A DNA stretch of 64,000 bases from positions 124,001 to 188,000 of the forward strand of contig NZ_SOHK01000005.1 in assembly GCF_004404055.1 (NCBI RefSeq), in the 5' to 3' direction. Below the pieces are notes generated by a model that was not told the DNA's origin, made no database searches, and saw only the letters and a program-made list of their open reading frames with translations. Below, piece by piece: positions 16,601 through 25,758 of the stretch (the stretch's first letter is position 1; each line of letters opens with the position of its first letter). Source of the DNA: Cryobacterium ruanii. Lineage in GTDB: Bacteria; Actinomycetota; Actinomycetes; Actinomycetales; Microbacteriaceae. The position numbers and the translations under genes were made by a program.

Positions 16601-17685
16601 TGTCGCAGTCGCCCGTACTCCAGACCCGATCGGGAACCGTCGTTGAATTCACCGGAGTGGTGAAGGAGTTCTCCGGTCTGCGAGCCCTGGACGGCTTCAG
16701 CCTCACCCTGCACGCCGGCGAGTGCGTTGCTCTGCTCGGCCCGAGCGGAAGCGGCAAGACCACCGCATTGCGTGTCCTGGCCGGGTTGGAATCGACCGAT
16801 GCCGGCAGCATAACCATCGACGGCATCGACGTGTCAGCCCTGTCGACGAGCAAACGCGACATGGGCATGGTGTTTCAGTCCTACTCGCTGTTTCCGCACC
16901 TCAGTGTCGGCGAGAACGTGGAATTCGGATTACGTATGCGAAAGATCAAGCCGGCCGAACGGCGGAGTCGGGCTTCCGCGGCCCTGGCCCTGGTCGGTCT
17001 CGGGCACCATTTCGATCGTTTTGCCCACCAGCTTTCGGGTGGCCAGCAACAGCGTGTTGCGCTCGCCCGCGCGCTCGTCACCGAACCGCGTGTGCTGCTG
17101 CTTGACGAACCACTCTCCGCGCTCGACGCAAAGGTGCGGGTGCAGTTGCGGGACGAGATTCGCCGTATTCAGACCGAGCTGGGTATCACGACGCTGTTCG
17201 TGACCCACGATCAGGATGAGGCTCTCGCAATAGCCGACCGGGTGGCGGTCATGCGTTCCGGAAACATCGAACAGGTCGGAACGCCGGAGGAACTGTATTC
17301 TCGGCCGGCCACACCCTTCATTGCCGACTTCGTCGGACTCAGTAACGGCATTGTCGGAATCGTTCGTGACGGCCACGCCGAGGTGCACGGAACACGCCTG
17401 CCCCTCATCGACCCGGCAGTGGCGGAGGGCCCGGTGCGCGTCTCGGTGCGTCCGGAGGACATCGAGTTCGCGCCCGAAGGCCTGGCGACAACCGTCGTTT
17501 CGTCGAGCTTTCTCGGCTCGCTTCGCCGCACGACGGTGCGCCTTCCCGACGGCAGTATCGTGTTCCTGCAACACGGCGTGCGCATGCACCCGAAAACGGG
17601 CGAGAGCGTGTTTCTTAAATTTACCGGGGTCCCGGTATCGACCGAGCCGCTGGAGGCAGCGAGGGTGGCGCTGCACCAGTCCTGA
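16597..17685 (+). CDS. ABC transporter ATP-binding protein with TOBE domain
   Basis: A 362-residue importer ATPase. Walker A is GPSGSGKTT, the Q-loop is VFQSYSLFPHL, the signature is LSGGQQQR, Walker B is VLLLDEPLSAL and the switch His lies in LFVTHDQDEAL. The C-terminal third, after residue 235, has the TOBE-like fold of PotA/FbpC/MalK proteins (RVSVRPEDIEFA). It overlaps permease 2 by ATGA. It powers the importer encoded by the three upstream genes. Confidence 0.93.
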   Translation: MMSQSPVLQTRSGTVVEFTGVVKEFSGLRALDGFSLTLHAGECVALLGPSGSGKTTALRVLAGLESTDAGSITIDGIDVSALSTSKRDMGMVFQSYSLFPHLSVGENVEFGLRMRKIKPAERRSRASAALALVGLGHHFDRFAHQLSGGQQQRVALARALVTEPRVLLLDEPLSALDAKVRVQLRDEIRRIQTELGITTLFVTHDQDEALAIADRVAVMRSGNIEQVGTPEELYSRPATPFIADFVGLSNGIVGIVRDGHAEVHGTRLPLIDPAVAEGPVRVSVRPEDIEFAPEGLATTVVSSSFLGSLRRTTVRLPDGSIVFLQHGVRMHPKTGESVFLKFTGVPVSTEPLEAARVALHQS

Positions 17686-17694
17686 TAGCAGTCC

Positions 17695-17700
17695 TAGACT
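17695..17700 (+). promoter_or_regulatory. Leaderless-type -10 box for the AI-2E family gene
   Basis: TAGACT is followed by six bases and the GTG start at 17707, with no Shine-Dalgarno sequence. The gene therefore probably has its own promoter even though it lies 21 bp behind the importer ATPase gene. Confidence 0.55.
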
Positions 17701-17706
17701 GGTCCG

Positions 17707-19122
17707 GTGAGCGAATCAACCGGTAATCCTGGCGCGCGCGCGCGGCTACGGCTGCAGCGTCGACGTTCCGCCGCGCAAACGCGTGACGGAGTTATCGAGA
17801 GTGCTGATCAGACCGGTACCGAGCTCGTCGTGACGCCGGTCGATGTGCTGGCACCGGCGTCGAATGGCGTCGACGAGAACCTGCCGTCGGGCATCCGTTT
17901 GGCCGGTGCGTGGTCCTGGCGGTTGATTGTGATCGCCGCGGCCATTGCCATCCTAATTTTCCTGGTCATTCAGTTGCGGCTCATCGTCATTCCGCTGCTC
18001 GTCGCGGTGCTGGTGTCAGCCCTGCTCGTTCCCTTCGTCGCCTTTCTGGTGCGGCACCGCTGGCCCAAAGGCCTCGCCGTTGCCGTGGCCATGGTGGGCA
18101 CGCTCGTGCTCGTCGCCGGGCTCGTCACCCTGGCGTCCACGCAAATCGCCGAAGGAACGGTTGGGCTCAGCGATCGGCTCACGACATCTTTCGATGCCTT
18201 CAAGGCATTCCTGGCCGGCTCGCCGCTGCAATTGTCCGAAAGCGAGATCAACACCTACGTGAAGCAGGCCTGGGAGGCCATCCAGAACGATAGCGCTGTG
18301 TTCATCAGCGGCGCCCTGTCGGTGGGTACCACGCTCGGACACCTGCTCACCGGGTTGTTGCTCGCCCTGTTCAGCCTGCTGTTCATTCTGATTGACGGCA
18401 AAGCGATCTGGGGCTGGATCGTGCGATTCTTTCCCCTGCGTGCCCGTGCAGCCGTCGACGGCGCCGGTATCGCCGGCTGGACCACCCTGGGCAACTTCGC
18501 CCGAGTGCAGATTCTGGTCGCGTCGATTGACGCGGTCGGCATCGGAGTTGGCGCCGCTTTGCTCGGGGTGCCGATGGCCATCCCGATTGGCATCCTGGTC
18601 TTCCTCGGCTCCTTTGTTCCCATCGTCGGGGCGGTAGCCACCGGGTCTGTTGCCATCGTCATCGCCCTGATCTTCAACAACTGGGCCGTCGCAGTCGCCA
18701 TGCTCGGCGTCGTGCTGCTCGTGCAGCAGGTTGAAGGGCACGTTCTGCAGCCGCTCATCATGGGAACCGCCGTCAAGGTGCATCCGCTTGCCGTCGTGCT
18801 CGTGGTCGCCGCCGGCGCGCTGCTCGCCGGAATTCCGGGGGCACTGTTCGCCGTGCCGATCGCGGCGGTGTTGAACGCCATGACGACCTACATCGCCGGC
18901 GGCGGCTGGCGGTCGAGTCCGCCGGCGGCGGTGTCGACAATCGGATCAGCGCTGTGGCAGACCGTGCCGCAGAGCCGACCGGGTTACCGACCGACCGGAG
19001 CACCGGCCCGCACCGCACGAATGCGGCCGCAGAGCATCCGAACGACCCGGAGCGGGCCCGCTCGCAGCACACCCTCAGATTTGAGCGCACCTCGCGCCTC
19101 GCACGATGGTTCGGAGAACTAA
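17707..19122 (+). CDS. AI-2E family (PerM-like) membrane transporter
   Basis: A 471-residue polytopic membrane protein of the AI-2E exporter family (PF01594). An N-terminal cytoplasmic region of about 70 residues precedes paired helices (LIVIAAAIAILIFLVIQL and LIVIPLLVAVLVSALLVPF), a large extracytoplasmic loop and a C-terminal cluster of five helices containing GSFVPIVGAVATG, a conserved block. The C-terminal 65 residues are Pro/Arg-rich and disordered. Members export autoinducer-2 or act as ion antiporters; which applies here is unknown. The ilvA gene follows after 3 bp. Confidence 0.88.
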   Translation: MSESTGNPGARARLRLQRRRSAAQTRDGVIESADQTGTELVVTPVDVLAPASNGVDENLPSGIRLAGAWSWRLIVIAAAIAILIFLVIQLRLIVIPLLVAVLVSALLVPFVAFLVRHRWPKGLAVAVAMVGTLVLVAGLVTLASTQIAEGTVGLSDRLTTSFDAFKAFLAGSPLQLSESEINTYVKQAWEAIQNDSAVFISGALSVGTTLGHLLTGLLLALFSLLFILIDGKAIWGWIVRFFPLRARAAVDGAGIAGWTTLGNFARVQILVASIDAVGIGVGAALLGVPMAIPIGILVFLGSFVPIVGAVATGSVAIVIALIFNNWAVAVAMLGVVLLVQQVEGHVLQPLIMGTAVKVHPLAVVLVVAAGALLAGIPGALFAVPIAAVLNAMTTYIAGGGWRSSPPAAVSTIGSALWQTVPQSRPGYRPTGAPARTARMRPQSIRTTRSGPARSTPSDLSAPRASHDGSEN

Positions 19123-19125
19123 GAC

Positions 19126-20361
19126 ATGCCAGAGACCACCCTCGCCGCACCCACCCTCGCCGAATTCGAGGCCGCGCGGGCGGTTGTCGCCCAGGTCGCC
19201 GATGTCACCCCAATGGAGAGCTCGCGGTACCTTGCTGATGTACTGGGCGCGCCGGTCTATCTCAAGTGTGAGAACCTGCAGCGCACCGGTTCGTACAAGA
19301 TTCGGGGCGCCTACAACCGACTGTCCAAACTCACCGACGAGGAGAAGGCCCGCGGCGTCGTTGCGGCCTCGGCCGGCAACCACGCCCAGGGTGTGGCCTT
19401 CGCCGCCCGCGAGCTGGGCATCAAAGCCACCATCTTCATGCCGGTCGGCGTAGCCCTGCCCAAGCTGTCGGCCACGCGTGACTACGGTGCCGAGGTGATT
19501 CTGCGCGGCACGACCGTCACCGAACCGCTCCTCGCCGCGGCCGAATACGCCCGAGAGACCGGCGCGATTCTCATTCCGCCGTTTGATCACGCGGATGTTG
19601 TTACTGGGCAAGGCACCCTAGGACTGGAGATCCTCGACCAGGTTCCCGATCTAGAAACCGTCATCGTGCCCATCGGGGGCGGGGGGCTGATCTCCGGTGT
19701 CGCCAGTGCGCTCAAGCAGCGGGCCGCCCGGGACGGGCGTCACATCCGGGTTATCGGGGTGCAGGCCGAGAACGCCGCCGCCTACCCGCCGTCCCTCGAG
19801 GCCGGTGAGGCCGTGATGATCAGCATCCTGCCGACCATCGCAGACGGCATCGCCGTAGCCAAGCCCGGTCTCCTCAACTTCGAGATCGTGCGTGACACCG
19901 TCGATGAGATCGTCACCGTCACCGAAGACGACACCGCTCGTGCGCTGCTCGTGCTGCTCGAACGTGCCAAGCTCGTCGTCGAACCGGCTGGAGCCGTGGC
20001 GGTCGCCGCCATCCTGGCTGGCAAGGTCACTCCGACCGGGCCGACCGTGGCCATCCTCTCCGGTGGCAACATCGATCCGCTGCTGATGCAGCGTGTGATC
20101 AGCCACGGCCTCGCCGCGTCGGGTCGGTACCTAACCCTGCGCATCATGCTGCCGGACCGCCCCGGCCAACTGGCCCGCATCTCGGAACTGCTCGCCGAGG
20201 CCACCGCGAACGTGATCGAAGTGCTGCACACCCGGCACGGTGTCGGTTTGCGGATCAGCGAGGTCGAACTCGATGTCAGCGTTGAGACGCGGGGGCCCGA
20301 GCACCGCCAGCACGTCGTTGACACGCTGCGCGCGGCCGGCTACGACCCGCAGATTGACTAG
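19126..20361 (+). CDS. ilvA: Threonine ammonia-lyase (threonine dehydratase)
   Basis: A 411-residue PLP enzyme converting L-threonine to 2-oxobutanoate and ammonia, the first step towards isoleucine. The PLP lysine is in TGSYKIRGAYN near residue 57, ASAGNHAQG binds substrate, and the phosphate loop is PIGGGGLISG near residue 185. After residue 330 a single ACT-type regulatory domain follows (LRIMLPDRPGQLARISELL), so allosteric control is expected. A single ACT domain fits both biosynthetic and catabolic subtypes. It starts with ATG 3 bp after the AI-2E gene and ends at a GC hairpin. Confidence 0.93.
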   Translation: MPETTLAAPTLAEFEAARAVVAQVADVTPMESSRYLADVLGAPVYLKCENLQRTGSYKIRGAYNRLSKLTDEEKARGVVAASAGNHAQGVAFAARELGIKATIFMPVGVALPKLSATRDYGAEVILRGTTVTEPLLAAAEYARETGAILIPPFDHADVVTGQGTLGLEILDQVPDLETVIVPIGGGGLISGVASALKQRAARDGRHIRVIGVQAENAAAYPPSLEAGEAVMISILPTIADGIAVAKPGLLNFEIVRDTVDEIVTVTEDDTARALLVLLERAKLVVEPAGAVAVAAILAGKVTPTGPTVAILSGGNIDPLLMQRVISHGLAASGRYLTLRIMLPDRPGQLARISELLAEATANVIEVLHTRHGVGLRISEVELDVSVETRGPEHRQHVVDTLRAAGYDPQID

Positions 20362-20362
20362 C

Positions 20363-20378
20363 CGCCCGCTTTCGGGCG
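20363..20378 (+). terminator. GC-rich hairpin after ilvA
   Basis: CGCCCG (20363-20368), loop CTTT and CGGGCG (20373-20378) form a short perfect stem immediately after the ilvA stop. No U-tract follows, so termination would be of the GC-hairpin type seen in actinobacteria. Confidence 0.4.
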
Positions 20379-20511
20379 CCCGTGACAGGTCGGGGCGCAA
20401 CTCTCGCACTTCGTGACGGTTGCCGAGCAGATGCCCGGAATTTCGGGGAACTTTTCTGCCGCGGCTGCAAAATGCAGCAGCTGTCGTGCGGGGACCTGCT
20501 GTATTGGTGGG

Positions 20512-21003
20512 TCAGGCGCCGGTGAACGTCTCCACGTTGGAGATGTGCACGGTGATCTCCTTGCCGTTCGGCGTGGTGTAGCTCGTCTTCGCGCCGACCT
20601 TCAGACCGATGATGGCGGCGCCGAGCGGGCTCTGCTCGCTGAACACGTCGAGGTCACTGTTTGCGCCGATCTCCCGGCTGCCGATCAGAAAACGGCTCTC
20701 GTCGCCGGCGATGGTCGCGGTGATGACGGTGCCCGGAACGACGATGCCGTTGCTCTCGGGGGCGTGGCCGACCTCGGCGGTGCGCAGCAGCACGGTGAGG
20801 GTGCGAATGCGCGCCTCCATCTTGCCCTGTTCCTCCTTCGCCGCGTGGTAGCCGGCGTTCTCCTTGAGGTCGCCCTCTTCCCGGGCCGATTCGATTTTCT
20901 TCGCGATGTCGCCCCGGCCGAAGTTGCTCAGGGACGCCAGTTCTGCTGCAAGGCGGTCGTGCGCCTCCTGAGTCAGCCAGGTGACGGTTGTGTCCGTTGT
21001 CAC
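20512..21003 (-). CDS. greA: Transcription elongation factor GreA
   Basis: A 163-residue GreA protein that rescues backtracked RNA polymerase by stimulating transcript cleavage. The N-terminal coiled coil carries the acidic tip in EGDLKENAGYHAAKEEQG (residues 43-60), which delivers the Mg ion to the active site. The C-terminal domain includes SPLGAAIIGLKVG. The GTG start at 21003 has AGGGAGA six bases upstream. It is followed in the same direction by no other gene; the DUF4307 gene lies upstream on the same strand. Confidence 0.95.
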   Translation of the reverse strand: MTTDTTVTWLTQEAHDRLAAELASLSNFGRGDIAKKIESAREEGDLKENAGYHAAKEEQGKMEARIRTLTVLLRTAEVGHAPESNGIVVPGTVITATIAGDESRFLIGSREIGANSDLDVFSEQSPLGAAIIGLKVGAKTSYTTPNGKEITVHISNVETFTGA

Positions 21004-21098
21004 GAGTGATCTCCCTTATTACGCTCGAGCGCAGAAGGCCCTGAGGCCGCGCGGGTATAGTCGATGGCCCGGTGATCTGCCGAGGCGAATACGTCAGT

Positions 21099-21587
21099 TT
21101 AGGTCAGCCAGCACTCGTAAATCAAACCCGTGTTGCTCAGGTCGGTGGTGCGCAGAATCTCGGTGAAAGACCGGTTGTACAGCGTCGATGGCGGCAGATC
21201 GACGATCTTCCAACCGACCACGGAATAGCTCTCGTTGAGGGCCTGCACCGCGCAACTCGCCGTGCGATTCACCGGAAGTGCCACCTCGAACGTAACGCTC
21301 ACCGTGTGCGCATCGATGATGGTGTGACCGATATTGCGCGCCTCGATTTGAGTGGATGCCCCGTCTAGCCCTGTCCACAGCACCCACGCTCCCAGCACCA
21401 GCACAAAAATGCCGCCAAGCCCCCACAAGATGCGACGATCCTGCACGCGGCGAGCCGGCGTGCGACCGTAGCGCGATTGGATCACGGCGCTCTCGATCGG
21501 TGCCGGGGCCGTTGAGCCGTCGGATTCGTCGAGACGGTAAGGCTCAAGGCTAGGCGGAGCGTTGGCAGGCGTGCTGTTGAAGGGCAC
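21099..21587 (-). CDS. DUF4307 membrane protein
   Basis: A 162-residue protein with an N-terminal Pro-rich cytoplasmic tail, one transmembrane helix (ILWGLGGIFVLVLGAWVLW) and an exported domain of about 90 residues containing two Cys (ASCAV and YECWLT). This is the layout of DUF4307 proteins, which in actinobacteria commonly lie between greA and mca exactly as here. The function is unknown. The GTG at 21587 is taken as start because the frame closes just upstream. It is divergent from mca. Confidence 0.8.
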   Translation of the reverse strand: MPFNSTPANAPPSLEPYRLDESDGSTAPAPIESAVIQSRYGRTPARRVQDRRILWGLGGIFVLVLGAWVLWTGLDGASTQIEARNIGHTIIDAHTVSVTFEVALPVNRTASCAVQALNESYSVVGWKIVDLPPSTLYNRSFTEILRTTDLSNTGLIYECWLT

Positions 21588-21668
21588 TGGTGATTCACAC
21601 TTTCACGAGAGCGATTAGGCTGGTATCTAGGTTATCTGGCCTAAGGTTATCCGGCATTCCTGAGGAGT

Positions 21669-22535
21669 ATGGTGACGCTGCGATTGATGGCTGTGCATGC
21701 CCATCCCGACGACGAGTCGAGCAAGGGTGCCGCGACGTACGCCTTCTACCGCAGCCGCGGCGTTGAGGTGCTCATCGTGAGCTGCACCGGTGGCGAACGT
21801 GGCAGCATCCTGAACCCGGCGCTGGACGGTCACGCGATGGCCGAACGCGACATTGCCGGCCTGCGTCGCTTGGAGATGCAGGCCGCGCAGACGGCCCTCG
21901 GCGTGCAGCACCGCTGGCTCGGCTTCGAAGATTCCGGCATGAACGACGACAACACGGTGCCGCCGAACTCGTTCGCCGACATTCCGCTGGAGTATTCGGC
22001 CGAACCGCTCGTTACCCTAATTCGGGAGTTTCGCCCGCAGGTTCTGATCACCTACGACGAAAACGGCGGCTACCCGCACCCTGACCACATTCGCTGCCAC
22101 GAGGTTTCCCTCGAAGCGTTTCGCGGGGCCGCTGAAGCCGATCGGTACCCGGATTCGGGCAAGCCGTGGCAAATCGACAAGCTCTACTACGACCGTGTCT
22201 TCAACCTCGAACGCATCGATGCCATGTACCTCGCGCTCAGCGTGGCGGAGCCCGATTCTCCGCTGCTCGAACCGCTTGAGGCGGCGCGGGAGCGCATGGA
22301 GAATTACCCGAAGCTGGCCACCACCCATGTGCCAGCCGGTGAATTTCTCGAGGTGCGCGACGCTGCCCTGCGCTCGCATGCGAGCCAGGTCTCACCCGAC
22401 AGCGGCTTATTCTTCTGGCCCAATGACCTAGTACGTGAGGCCTGGCCCTATGAAGACTTCCAACTCGTCGAATCGAAAGTAGACACCGCAATGCCCGAAT
22501 CCGATCTCTTCGCCGGAATCGAGGACGCCGAATGA
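21669..22535 (+). CDS. mca: Mycothiol S-conjugate amidase Mca
   Basis: A 288-residue zinc amidase that cleaves mycothiol S-conjugates to a mercapturic acid and GlcN-Ins, part of actinobacterial detoxification. The zinc motif AHPDDE lies near residue 11, GGERGS near 41, and the third zinc ligand is in YPHPDHIRCHE near residue 140. The SDSGMNDD-like block (here EDSGMNDD) is typical of Mca. GAGGAG lies upstream; ATG 21669 and GTG 21672 are both possible starts. Its presence indicates a mycothiol-producing host. It overlaps the next gene by four bases. Confidence 0.93.
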   Translation: MVTLRLMAVHAHPDDESSKGAATYAFYRSRGVEVLIVSCTGGERGSILNPALDGHAMAERDIAGLRRLEMQAAQTALGVQHRWLGFEDSGMNDDNTVPPNSFADIPLEYSAEPLVTLIREFRPQVLITYDENGGYPHPDHIRCHEVSLEAFRGAAEADRYPDSGKPWQIDKLYYDRVFNLERIDAMYLALSVAEPDSPLLEPLEAARERMENYPKLATTHVPAGEFLEVRDAALRSHASQVSPDSGLFFWPNDLVREAWPYEDFQLVESKVDTAMPESDLFAGIEDAE

Positions 22536-22789
22536 TCTCCTTGATCTCCGTCGTGCTCGCCGCCACCCCGACCCCGGACCCCGACTTCGACCCGAACACC
22601 GTCACCCCGGGTGTCGTCGGGTTCGTGGTCTTCTTCCTGATCGCGGTCGCCACGCTCTTGCTCTGTCTCGACGTGGTGCGGCGCATTCGTCGTACGACCT
22701 ACCGTGCAGAGATCAAGGAACGACTCGACGCCGAACTGGCGGCGCGCGACGCCGACCCGAAGGCACCGCGAGACGACAAGCCGGAGTAG
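22532..22789 (+). CDS. Small single-pass membrane protein
   Basis: An 85-residue protein with an Asp/Pro-rich N-terminal stretch, one hydrophobic helix (VGFVVFFLIAVATLLLCLDV, residues 29-48) and a charged C-terminal tail. The ATG overlaps the mca stop (ATGA), so it is translationally coupled to mca. Similar small proteins accompany mca in related genomes by general knowledge of the neighbourhood. The function is unknown. Confidence 0.75.
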   Translation: MISLISVVLAATPTPDPDFDPNTVTPGVVGFVVFFLIAVATLLLCLDVVRRIRRTTYRAEIKERLDAELAARDADPKAPRDDKPE

Positions 22790-22803
22790 TCGCGCCTGGC
22801 CCG

Positions 22804-23505
22804 TCACGGGTAGAGCGGATGCGTCGCGATCAGCAGGATCGCCGCAAAGTGACATAGAAATGCCACAACCGTAAGGGTGTGGAAAATCTCATGGAAGCCG
22901 AACACGCCCGGAACCGGATTGGGCTTCTTCAGCCCGTAGATGATCGCGCCGACCGTGTAGCAAAGCCCGCCGACCAGAATCAGCGTCATCATGGTGGCAT
23001 TCGCCTGAAAGAAGTCCACGATGAACAGCAACGCACCGTAGCCGAGCAGCAGGTACAGCGGCACGTACAACCAGCGCGGGGCGTGGATCCAGAACACCCG
23101 AAAGAGGATGCCCAGCCCGGCTCCACCCCACACCAGCCAGAGCAGGAGCGTTGCTTTCTCCGGCGGCAGTGCGAGCACCGTAATCGGCGTGTACGAACCG
23201 GCGATCAGCAGAAAGATGTTGGCGTGGTCGATGCGCTTGAGAATGATGCGGGTGCGCGGCTGCCAGTTGAAGCGGTGGTATAGCGCCGAATTGCCGAACA
23301 GCAGCACCGAGCTGAGCACGAACACGGCCGAGCTGATCGTGGCTGCCGACCCTTCGGCGAGGAGGAGCAGCACGATGCCGGCCACTATTGTCACGGGAAA
23401 AGTTCCGGCGTGAATCCAGCCGCGCCACGTCGGTTTGACGTCCTGCGGATGGGTGTCAGCCGCCTCGATCAGTGGCAGATTGGGGATATCGTGCTCGGTG
23501 GCCAT
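22804..23505 (-). CDS. trhA: Hemolysin III / TrhA family membrane protein (PAQR)
   Basis: A 233-residue PAQR-family protein with seven predicted helices. Diagnostic residues are the Ser/His/Asp cluster: NSALYHRFNW (residues 71-80), RIDHANIFLLIAGSYTP (near 87) and the C-terminal FHEIFHTLTVVAFLCHF, which supply the metal-binding His residues. TrhA homologues affect membrane energetics and hydrolase-like activities; the precise role is unsettled. The start at 23505 lies six bases behind a TATCCT box. The gene is divergent from uppS with a 66-bp spacer. Confidence 0.87.
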   Translation of the reverse strand: MATEHDIPNLPLIEAADTHPQDVKPTWRGWIHAGTFPVTIVAGIVLLLLAEGSAATISSAVFVLSSVLLFGNSALYHRFNWQPRTRIILKRIDHANIFLLIAGSYTPITVLALPPEKATLLLWLVWGGAGLGILFRVFWIHAPRWLYVPLYLLLGYGALLFIVDFFQANATMMTLILVGGLCYTVGAIIYGLKKPNPVPGVFGFHEIFHTLTVVAFLCHFAAILLIATHPLYP

Positions 23506-23511
23506 GCTGCA

Positions 23512-23517
23512 AGGATA
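23512..23517 (-). promoter_or_regulatory. Leaderless-type -10 box for trhA
   Basis: On the minus strand TATCCT is followed after six bases by the ATG at 23505. No Shine-Dalgarno sequence is present. Confidence 0.5.
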
Positions 23518-23559
23518 CGACAGGGCAGCCCGCGTGCCCCGAAGCTTCAGGGAGTGGAC

Positions 23560-23565
23560 TAGCGT
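23560..23565 (+). promoter_or_regulatory. Leaderless-type -10 box for uppS
   Basis: TAGCGT ends six bases before the GTG start at 23572. It lies back to back with the trhA box in a very short divergent promoter region. Confidence 0.5.
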
Positions 23566-23571
23566 AATTGT

Positions 23572-24357
23572 GTGCATAAACCCCAAGTCCCCCTAGCGCG
23601 CGGCCTCCTCTACAGGCTGTATCAGCGCCGATTGAGGCGCGGACTGACTCCGGAGCATTTGCCCCGCCACGTTGCCATGATCATCGACGGAAACCGGCGT
23701 TGGGCCCGGCAATTGGGCTTTCAGACGGCCGCACACGGGCACCGCGCCGGCGCGGCCAAGATGCGCGAATTTCTGGAATGGTGTGACGACCTCGGAATTT
23801 CGGTGGTCACCCTGTACCTGCTCTCCTCCGACAACCTCACCCAACGCCCCAGCGGGGAACTCGCCGATCTGATCGAGATTATCGCCGACCTCGCCGAAGA
23901 ACTCTCGCACTATCGAGATTGGCGGGTGCAACAGATGGGGTCGAAGGCCGGACTGCCTCTGCCGCTCGTCGCAGCGCTCGATGCAGCGGATACCCGCACG
24001 AGCGACCGTAAAGGCCTGCACGTGAACCTCGCGGTCGGCTACGGCGGGCGTACCGAGATCACCGACGCGATGCGCAGCATCGTCGCCACCCACCACGCGC
24101 ACGGCGGCTCGCTCGAAGACCTCGCGGAAACCCTTACGCCCGAACTGATCGGCCAGCACCTGTATACCGGCGGTCAGCCCGACCCCGACCTGGTTATTCG
24201 CACCTCGGGCGAGCAGCGGCTGAGCGACTTCATGCTGTGGCAGAGCGCGCACAGCGAGTTCTACTTCGTCGAAGCGCTCGGCCCCGACCTGCGGCAGATC
24301 GACTTTCTGCGTGCCCTTCGCGACTTCTCCCGTCGCCAGCGTCGGTTCGGCGGCTAG
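23572..24357 (+). CDS. uppS: Isoprenyl transferase (undecaprenyl/decaprenyl diphosphate synthase family)
   Basis: A 261-residue cis-prenyltransferase that extends allylic diphosphates with isopentenyl diphosphate to make the lipid carrier for cell-wall synthesis. The catalytic Asp is in MIIDGNRRWAR (near residue 37), TLYLLSSDN supplies another conserved block, and the C-terminal signature is RTSGEQRLSDFMLWQ (near 208). The length fits the family. Actinobacteria often have two homologues, one making short-chain Z-farnesyl diphosphate, and the product length cannot be told here. Confidence 0.92.
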   Translation: MHKPQVPLARGLLYRLYQRRLRRGLTPEHLPRHVAMIIDGNRRWARQLGFQTAAHGHRAGAAKMREFLEWCDDLGISVVTLYLLSSDNLTQRPSGELADLIEIIADLAEELSHYRDWRVQQMGSKAGLPLPLVAALDAADTRTSDRKGLHVNLAVGYGGRTEITDAMRSIVATHHAHGGSLEDLAETLTPELIGQHLYTGGQPDPDLVIRTSGEQRLSDFMLWQSAHSEFYFVEALGPDLRQIDFLRALRDFSRRQRRFGG

Positions 24358-24418
24358 ACCGCTCTCCTGGGGAGATCAGCTGGGGGGAGTATTTCCGATA
24401 ACCGATTGGACCCGCTTT

Positions 24419-25540
24419 ATGAATTCGCTCCTGAGCTTCACCGACGGTTTTCGTGACGAGCCGGGGTACCTCGACTTCGGCCGGGTGGGCCCGCTCTCGG
24501 AGGCCGTCGTGGCGGAGACCCTCGGCCAGACCGAGGTGCTCTCTCGGGCCCGGTATGGCAGTCTCGACCACCTCGACGAACAGGATGCGCGGGCCCGCAC
24601 CGCGGTATCCGCTCTCACCGGTTTCACGCCGGACCAGATCGTGCTGCAGCCCAATACCAGCTCGGGCCTGATGCAGGCACTGTTCGGGTTGACCGGTGGC
24701 GTGCTGCTGTCTGCCGGGGACTTTCCGAGCGTGCCGTTCGCGGCCGTGCGGGCCGCTGAGGCCCTGCACGTGGTCACGCCGCTTTGGCTGGAGACCGTGC
24801 GAGGCCGGGTTACCCCTGGCCAGATCCGTGGTCAGCTCACCCCGGCCGTCGCTGCGGTTGCGGTGTGCCTCGTCGATTCCCGCACGGGCTACCTAACCGA
24901 TCTCGACGGCATTCGCCAGGTCATTGGCGACCGGCTGCTGATCGTCGACGCTATTCAGGGCTTCGGCGTCATCGACGCCGCTTACGGGGCGGCGGATGTC
25001 GTCGCCTCCGGTGGTCAGAAATGGACGAGGGCCGGCTGGGGCACCGGCTTTCTCGCCCTGAGCGAGCGGGCGATCGACCGCCTCGTGCCGGTATATTCCG
25101 GCTACGTCGGAACCGACACCGACGACCCGTGGGACGATGTTCCCCCGCCCAGCCAGGGCGCTCGAGCCTTCCGGGTGACCAACGGGGACGCCATCGCCCA
25201 GGCCCGGTTCGCCGCAGCCCTCGAGCAGACCGCCGACGTCGGGGTGAATGTCATCCAGACCGCCATGAACGACAACGTCTCCCAAATCATCGAACTCGTC
25301 GATGAATTTGCGATCAATATCGTTTCGCCCCGCGATGCCGGGGAACGTGGTGGCATAGTGGTGCTCGAGCCGCCGGCGGAACTGCTGACCACCCTCGTCG
25401 CAAGCCTCCACAACCACGGCATCACCACGACCGCCCGCGGCACCACGGTGCGATTGAGTGTGCACGCGGCGCTCGACCCTGACACAGTCACCATGTTGAG
25501 GGGTGCCCTCGCCGCCTACGCGCTCGCCGCCGCCTACTAG
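24419..25540 (+). CDS. Class V aminotransferase / cysteine desulfurase-like PLP protein
   Basis: A 373-residue fold-type I PLP protein. The cofactor Asp and lysine are visible: LLIVDAIQGFGVID (near residue 180) and ASGGQKWTRAGWGTGFL (Lys near 203). LQPNTSSGLMQALFG binds the PLP phosphate. It resembles kynureninase/desulfurase-like aminotransferases but lacks a recognisable catalytic Cys loop, so cysteine desulfurase activity is not supported. The frame opens at 24311 inside uppS; the ATG at 24419 fits the family N-terminus best, although a GGGGGGAG sequence further upstream hints at an earlier start. Substrate unknown. Confidence 0.78.
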   Translation: MNSLLSFTDGFRDEPGYLDFGRVGPLSEAVVAETLGQTEVLSRARYGSLDHLDEQDARARTAVSALTGFTPDQIVLQPNTSSGLMQALFGLTGGVLLSAGDFPSVPFAAVRAAEALHVVTPLWLETVRGRVTPGQIRGQLTPAVAAVAVCLVDSRTGYLTDLDGIRQVIGDRLLIVDAIQGFGVIDAAYGAADVVASGGQKWTRAGWGTGFLALSERAIDRLVPVYSGYVGTDTDDPWDDVPPPSQGARAFRVTNGDAIAQARFAAALEQTADVGVNVIQTAMNDNVSQIIELVDEFAINIVSPRDAGERGGIVVLEPPAELLTTLVASLHNHGITTTARGTTVRLSVHAALDPDTVTMLRGALAAYALAAAY

Positions 25541-25758
25541 CATCCCCGCGAGTGCAGACGTCGCGTCGGCCCCAACGTCAGGTGAACGACAGATTTCAGT
25601 GGGCGTGTCGGGTTTCTTTTTGCAGCCGTACGTCGTAGCGTCACATGCATCAGGTACGGCACCTGATCGAGACGGCCATATAAGTACGGCTCGAGAATTG
25701 CTTGATGGCCAGCTCGCCAATGAGATCCGCGTCTTTTGGACGCAGGGTGGGAGTGGCT